Assembly: GCA_021397835.1 (NCBI GenBank)
Contig: JAJFZO010000566.1
Span: 6,324,001-6,388,000, forward strand
Origin: Moringa oleifera
Lineage: Eukaryota > Streptophyta > Magnoliopsida > Brassicales > Moringaceae
Length of the DNA: 64,000 nucleotides
Direction of reading: 5' to 3'
Part shown: positions 58,260 to 64,000 of the stretch, one piece after another
Position numbering within the stretch: the first letter of the stretch is position 1
How the letters are laid out: each line of letters starts with the position of its first letter
Notes under the pieces: model-generated
Seen by the model: the letters and a program-made list of their open reading frames with translations, nothing else
What the model was told of the DNA's origin: nothing
The model's database searches: none
Translations under genes and position numbers: made by a program

Positions 58260-58712
58260 GTCTCAAATTGAAACTTATAAAAAAAAATTGAATTTATCTA
58301 AGATTTAAATTTTTATTGAATTCTCAATATGAAACTTCTGCCTATAATTTTCATTAACATTAATGGTTTTGCACACACACGTGATGTGCATGTAACTTTT
58401 ACCAATGCAATTCCCTTAATACCCCTTTAAATATTATCAAAACAACCAATTTTTGTCTTTTTATTTTTTAAATATATTTTTTATTATATGTTCTTATTAA
58501 GTTTGACGTGAATAAAAAATATTTTATTTATTTTGATAATGTTTAAAGAGTGGTTGGAGTAATTACACAATAAAAGTCTTATGCACATTATATATATGCA
58601 TAAATTCATTAATATTAATAAAAATTATGAACCTAATTCTCATATTGAGAATTTGAAAAGATATAAGCCTCAGTTAAATGCAATTTTTTCTGCAGGTTCT
58701 AATTTGAGATCG
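58260..58712. mobile_element. Foldback MITE copy 2
   Basis: Ends TCTCAAATTGAAAC and GGTTCTAATTTGAGA. Collinear with copy 1 in the same orientation. The terminal repeat at the right is the better preserved of the pair. Confidence 0.8.
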
Positions 58713-58760
58713 AAAAAAAAGCAAGTGTTTTTGATGTAATTAACCAAAATTAATGGAAAT

Positions 58761-58787
58761 ATATTATTATTATTATTATTATTATTT
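58761..58787. repeat. (ATT)n microsatellite
   Basis: Nine consecutive ATT/TAT trinucleotides directly visible. Confidence 0.95.
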
Positions 58788-58789
58788 TG

Positions 58790-59362
58790 CTTAATTAGCT
58801 TGTGAAAATGGTAAAAGTCATAACTTACCTTTTAATATTTCCCAAACTAAGATCACTTCATCCTTAAAACTAATTACAAATGAGCTTTAGGAACTATTTT
58901 ATATAATATTTAAAGAAAGACATAGGTATTGCATCCATTTCATTAATAACTTAATTAGGTTCACATGGATATACTCTCTATAAGACAAGTCTCAAGCATT
59001 ACTAATTTTCATTTAATCTAAGAAATGAATTAAAAATCTTCTAAACACTAATTCAAGGTGACTGGGGAAGAGAGTACAGATCATACCTCCTTTTTCTACA
59101 TCAATAAGATATATCAATTTTGTATCTTTATCCATCCACTCATGAACAAAAGGTAAAGCTAAAGGAAAATATACACATATCACTAAACTAGGTACACACG
59201 AGTCAATCAAGCATCATTATCATTAAAATTCTAGTAGGATGCATTTCTCGCTGCAAACTAACTCATTGATAGATTGCATATCCTAATTTTATCTAAAATT
59301 TCACTACTATAAAAACTTTTCAATAAATAACTTGACTAAACTTTCCTTAAACCATCTTATAG
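58790..59362. other. Intergenic DNA without a recognisable gene
   Basis: AT-rich. The frame at 59013-59210 (-) is unassigned. Nothing else seen. Confidence 0.5.
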
Positions 59363-60586
59363 TGATATTAAGAGGTTAATGAATTAATTTTAATGATAAC
59401 AAACTCATTATAAAGAACTAACATATCCATCAAGTGTGTAGTGTTTATTGGCAAGATGAAAAAAAAAAAAAAATTAGGGCTTGCAAGTGCTTGATTAAGA
59501 TTAAGAAAGAAAAAGATATGTCCATGGTAAGATTAGTTTTTCCATCTTTATTTAACTTAAGGTTTGTTCAATCAAGATGCATGATCATACAGACACACCC
59601 ATGCATTCCTTCGAAGTGTTCTTGCATTTAAAGATCATGTTTTGCATCTTGTTTTCAAAACAACTAAGAAATATGTTTTTCAAAGATATCATTTGCAAAA
59701 CATCATTTTGGAATTTGTTTTAAGGCTATTGAATAAAGGAAAGAAAGTGAAAGTAAAAGAGTCAAGGTCTATTTCATTTTCATTCAAGATAAAAGAATTT
59801 GAAATTGAACAATATTTTATAAATGCTTTCAAATCAAAGAAATTCTTGAAAAATAGAGATGCATGAGATTTCAACAAAGTAGGCTTGGATTTTAAAAGGA
59901 TTACATCAAAAAAGTAGGCTAATGGTAAGCTTCAGCTAGTATCAAAGCTAATAAGATTTTAAATTTCAAAGGTTAACATTATGTTTAACGGGGATATAAA
60001 AGGGTCTTTGAAAAAGCCTCGGGTCAAAATCTTTGAACATCCAAAAAGCCTATTTTACAATTTTCTCTTTGCTCTCCACTCATCTATTGCACAAATCATC
60101 ATCTATTAAGTAAAAGGATAGATTGAGCTTTCATTTTTTGTAGCCATTTTTTGGTAAAGTCATTTGCTTATGAAAAATCACATCTCCTTTGTTATGAGAG
60201 GTTGTTGTAAGGTGAAAGGAGTCACGTTGTTTGAGAAAATTTTGGTGAAAAGCACTAAGTGTTTCAATATTTGTGAAAGAGGTTAAGTTTGTTAGGTGAG
60301 GGATTTTCCTTGATTGTAAAACTGAGTTAGTTAAAACCAAGAGAAAATCTTCAAGTGGATTGTTTGGAGACATAGACTTGGGCAAGGATTGCCGAACCAC
60401 GTAAATTCACTTTAGTTTGCTTTCTTTGTTTCTTCTATTTAATTTTTGTAACTTATTTAGTAATTATTAGCTATGATTATTAGATCTAGCAAAACCTATT
60501 TGAAATTCTTGCTAATTAAGTAAAAATAAAAAATAAAAACCCAATTCACCTTCACCATCTTTTAGGTTGTAAACCTTAAGGCTAAT
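59363..60586 (+). repeat. Copia 5' LTR (approximate)
   Basis: A TATAAAAG box at 59995-60002 and the tail AAAACCCAATTCACCTTCACC at about 60534 match the AAACCCAATTCACCCCC tail common in plant Copia LTRs. The primer site follows at 60590. The start near 59363 (TGATATTAAGAGG, then AATGATAACAAACTCA) is inferred from the typical beginning of such LTRs. The 3' LTR is beyond the window or lost. Confidence 0.55.
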
Positions 60587-60589
60587 AAG

Positions 60590-60605
60590 TGGTATCAAAA
60601 AGAGG
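60590..60605 (+). other. Copia primer binding site (initiator Met-tRNA type)
   Basis: TGGTATCAAAAAGAGG is a mutated form of the TGGTATCAGAGC site complementary to the initiator methionine tRNA 3' end. It sits right after the LTR tail, which fixes the element's orientation as plus. Confidence 0.65.
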
Positions 60606-60749
60606 TGCTCTTGATAAATAAAACTTAAGGTAAAGGATATTTAAAATTTAAAATTTCACTTTTTCTCTTAAATCAAACATTGACTATCAAAATATATCCA
60701 AACAAACTATGATCCATTAATTTTTTTCAAATTGAGCCTTGGTTTAAAA

Positions 60750-61060
60750 CGATCGTAGATAACCACTAACTAAAAATTACTTAAATAGATTTTACAATTC
60801 ATTTCAATTTATCCCTTAAATTTGAAGAATTTTCAACTAACCGACCATTTTTATGAGATTTTCAAATTTTTAATAACATATATTTTTTTAAAATAATATT
60901 TTAAGTATTAAAAAAAATAAAATTTTTAATGATAACAGCTTGAATATTTATTTAAATCAATAAAAAATTACAAGTCAAAATTCATTGTAAAATATTTGTA
61001 ATTTGAATATTTGTAATTTTTTAATTTTAAAATAGGGTTCATTTTAAATAAAATTGAAAC
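60750..61060 (-). repeat. Dispersed AT-rich repeat, copy 4 (inside the Copia leader)
   Basis: Collinear over about 300 bp with 4930-5230. It lies between primer site and gag, so it is an insertion into the Copia leader. Ends not defined. Confidence 0.5.
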
Positions 61061-61177
61061 GTTAATATTTGTTTGTATAGGTTTTGAAAGTAAAGATTTG
61101 ATTGGAGAAAAAATGAGTACAAATTAGAGTTAAAGTGATACTTACCCTAGAATGTAAATTATTTTAGAGCTTATGAC

Positions 61178-61945
61178 ATGGCAGCCATGAGCTTTAGCAT
61201 TGTAGAAAGATTCTCCACCATTAGGCCAGCAATTTTTAATGGAAATGATTATAATTATTGGAATGTTAGCATAAAATTTATCTTATATCAATTGACTTCA
61301 ATCTTTCAAAAGTAGTTGAGAAAGGACATTTTGTCCGTACAAAACTTTCAAAGGGAAGAGAAATTCCTAAGAATGACAATGAATTCAATGATGAAGATTA
61401 AAAAAAAAGATACCGTAAATGCTAGAGCAATAGATATCTTTTATTATTCCCTAGATAAGGAAGAATTCAATAGTAAATATGCATGTGATAGTGCTCACAA
61501 TATTTGGCATACACTAGAAATCACATAGGAGGGAACTAACTAAGTCAAAGGGTCGAAAATTAACATGCTACTTTATAGGTATAGAATTTTTAAAATGAAA
61601 TTGGAAGAGTCGATCAGCCACATATTCATTACATTTGCTGATATTATCAATGCATTAAAGAATTTTGGTAGAACTTATCCTAATGTTGAGATGATAAGAA
61701 AGATCCTTAGGTGCTTGCCTCTTAGTTAGAAGCCAAAGGTAACTATAATTAAAAAAGCAAAGGATCACCGAGCTTCATTTAGAAGAACTCATGGTGTCAC
61801 TTATGACCCATGAGATTATGATAAGAAAGAAGGAAGAAGATATGAAAAAGAAGAAGATCATTGCTTTTAAATCCACCATGATTGAAAAAAAGAACTCTAA
61901 TGATAAGGAGGAGAAGAAGATGACGTGGCCAACATGTGATTACAA
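61178..61945 (+). pseudogene. Copia gag (UBN2 type), interrupted at its 3' end by a CACTA element
   Basis: From ATG 61178 it reads MAAMSFSIVERFSTIRPAIF, then NGNDYNYWNVSIKFIL, ARAIDIFYYSLDKEEF and DSAHNIWHTLEIT. HIFITFADIINALKNFGRTY and RKILRCLPLS follow. After a frameshift it reads LHLEELMVSLMTHEI and a Lys/Glu-rich tail ending MTWPTCDYN. This is the standard Copia gag order. The first in-frame stop is near 61317, and the tail ends where the CACTA-type terminus begins at about 61940. The element is dead. Confidence 0.85.
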
Positions 61946-62688
61946 TACAAGAAAATAGAGTTTTCTTCATGATTGAAAAAAACTTTTCTTCACGATTCTA
62001 AAAGTGTAAAGAATAAAGGTGTGAAGAAAAAAGGGATACATTTTCTTCATAGTTTTTCAACTATGAAAAATCGTATCTTTCTTCAGTATTCGTTAAAAGC
62101 TTTCTTTATAGTTGTACTAATACATGTTCCTTCACATTTTTAAAAAATATCATGAAAAAAATCAATTAAATATTAATCTTTATTTATTAAAATTTTTTCA
62201 AAAATATTTAATTATTAAAAACTATAAAGTTTCTTCATGGTTACTAAGCAACCGTGATGAGAAGTTTACCTATTAATATTTTATTAATTTAGTTAATCAT
62301 TTTAAAATTAATTTTTATTATTTCACAAAGAAACATCTCTTCATGATTAGTAAACAACCGTAAAGAAAAATTTAGAATATATTTTTTGAATTTTTATTTT
62401 TATAATTATAAATAAAATATATAATAATATTAATTATAATAAATAATAATTTAATAATTTAATAATGATGAAATCATAATTTCATAATTTTAAATATAAT
62501 TTTTATAATTATAAACAATAATTTTTAAATAAAAATATAATAAAATAATAAAATTTAATTGTAATTAATATGAATAAACCCAAATGTAAATGTATATTAA
62601 ATTTTTATCAAATACCTCAAACTTATTAAATTCATCGGTTTACGAATACACCTATATATACATAAATTAATAAAATCATTATATTAAC

Positions 62689-62719
<31 letters not shown>

Positions 62720-62813
62720 AATCAATACATATATATATAATATTATTTCATTCTCTGAGACACCAAAACACTAGCACACATACACAAATGCACGCGCATA
62801 CATACACACACAT

Positions 62814-62865
<52 letters not shown>

Positions 62866-64000
62866 ACACAATAAACGTATCTATTTCATTAACACACCAA
62901 CATATACATATGTAAACTATCATAATGACATACAAATAAATTAATATATACATAAATAATAATTCTTTCTCAAATATTGACAAACTGATACACCAAGCCT
63001 ACTTATTTCATTAACACACCAATATATACTTATAGCAACAAATTAAACCATCACATAGATATACATATAATCACAATCTACATAAATATTAATTCTTTCT
63101 CTAATACATCAACATACATATAAATATGAACAAACTAACAAAGTAAACCTATCTATTTCATTAACACACCAACATATATATATATATATATATATACATA
63201 TACATAAAGCAACAAATTAATCATCATATATTAACATATACATAAATCAACATATATATATATATATATAAATTAATTATTTCTCCAATACGATGAAACA
63301 CCAACACACAAACATATATATATATATATATATATATCAACAAATTAATACAATAAGCATATCTATTTCATTAATATACTAACACAATAAATTAATCATC
63401 ATATTGACATATACATAAATCAACATAAATATTAATTCTTTCTCCAACACACAAAAACACTAACAAACACACACCTACATGCATATGCACACACAAACAC
63501 ATATATATCAACAAGTTACTTTAATTCTATTAACATATTATCAACAAACTAACACATCAATAATTTTATCAACAAATCAACTCTCTAATGATTCCATAAA
63601 CAACCTAATGGACAAACACTCCAATGATTCTATAAATAACCCATTGCACTAATACTTCAATAATTCCACAAATGGATGCACCAACCATCTAATAATTTCA
63701 TCAACTAATGCCATAATACAATAAACAAACTAATACTACAAATAATTCTTCGCCATTATTTCTTCCATTACAACAGACTTCAATGTAAATGCATCCCTTT
63801 TTATGCCATAATGAATTACAATTCTCGTTCAAAGAAACATTCATACATATATTGAACATGTAAAAAATAATTAGTTTATAAATTGAAATAAATGTAAGTT
63901 CAAAAAGTGATACAATTCCTGAACTCTATAACGTCTTTAAAAAATTTTGAAGCTTAAATTCCACTTTTTTACCTGAACTCTAACATGATGCTCCCTATAT
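61940..64000 (+). mobile_element. CACTA transposon copy 2, left part (runs off the window)
   Basis: ATACAAGAAAATAGAG at 61946-61961 resembles the CACTACAAGAAAA terminus. Subterminal motifs follow (TTCTTCACGATTCTAAAAG, TTCTTCATGGTTACT, AACCGTGATGAGAAG, CTTCATGATTAGTAAACAACC) to 62360, then CA/TA-rich repeats (62570-63760). Finally comes a segment (63780-64000) collinear with 52380-52610 of copy 1 (CTCTA(C/T)AACGTCTTTA). By analogy the transposase would lie just beyond the right edge on the minus strand. Confidence 0.7.
62690..63340. repeat. Clustered (TA)n and (CA)n microsatellites in CACTA copy 2
   Basis: TA tracts occur at about 62692-62711, 62826-62861, 63174-63194, 63252-63270 and 63315-63337, with CA-rich flanks near 62805-62825. 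They explain the tyrosine/isoleucine/cysteine-repeat frame at 62771-62983 on the minus strand, which is not a gene. Confidence 0.9.

Noticed and set aside
55979..58712. The two flanking 450-bp repeats as LTRs of the enclosed Copia fragment
   Set aside because: Each copy is itself a long inverted repeat with TCTCAAATT...AATTTGAGA ends, and no primer site or polypurine tract adjoins them.
62771..62983. Minus-strand frame rich in YI, CV and alternating residues (also 52093-52296)
   Set aside because: Translation of TA and CA microsatellites inside the CACTA copies.

Overview
This is nuclear DNA from a flowering plant, most likely a eudicot. It is very AT-rich, with spliceosomal-type gene structure, plant-specific retrotransposon lineages (Tat-type Ty3/gypsy with a DUF7745-like domain and an antisense extra ORF, Copia, L1-like LINEs), and CACTA, hAT and MITE DNA transposons. 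I cannot name the species. All calls come from reading translations by eye; no database search was run.

There is one convincing intact host gene, at 42415-43509 (+). It is an uninterrupted coding sequence for an inositol-tetrakisphosphate 1-kinase of the ITPK1 type, with a TATA box, a G-box and a GA/AAAG-rich 5' leader. About 5 kb of moderate-GC DNA downstream (43.5-48.3 kb) holds a 0.6-kb tandem duplication and a SINE-like element. I see no second gene there that I can name.

The rest is decayed transposable elements in AT-rich filler. From left to right: LINE 3' fragment (2.1-3.1 kb, minus); AT-rich DNA (3.4-8.2 kb); a zone bounded by DNA-transposon-like subterminal repeats (8.3-8.6 and 15.1-15.46 kb) that contains two oppositely oriented, rearranged gypsy fragments (10.8-13.65 kb); a LINE (17.1-20.35 kb, minus) with an internal tandem duplication; and a chain of Tat-type gypsy elements (20.37-40.3 kb).

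The chain reads on the minus strand as LTR C, gag without pol, LTR A, a DUF7745-gag-integrase element, LTR B, then a further antisense ORF copy and a fragment of another gypsy family with a different primer binding site. Three plus-strand antisense-ORF copies (Transposase_28-like) sit next to LTRs C, A and B.

Right of the kinase gene lie a hAT transposase relic (48.3-50.5 kb), a CACTA element with a decayed TNP2-type transposase (about 50.78-57.5 kb, minus), two long-TIR foldback MITEs, a Copia fragment between the MITEs, a Copia 5' LTR, primer site and gag (59.36-61.94 kb, plus), and a second CACTA copy that interrupts that gag and runs off the window edge. No tRNA, rRNA, CRISPR or prokaryote-like system was seen. 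The most informative features are the nested and tandem element architecture and the leader of the kinase gene.
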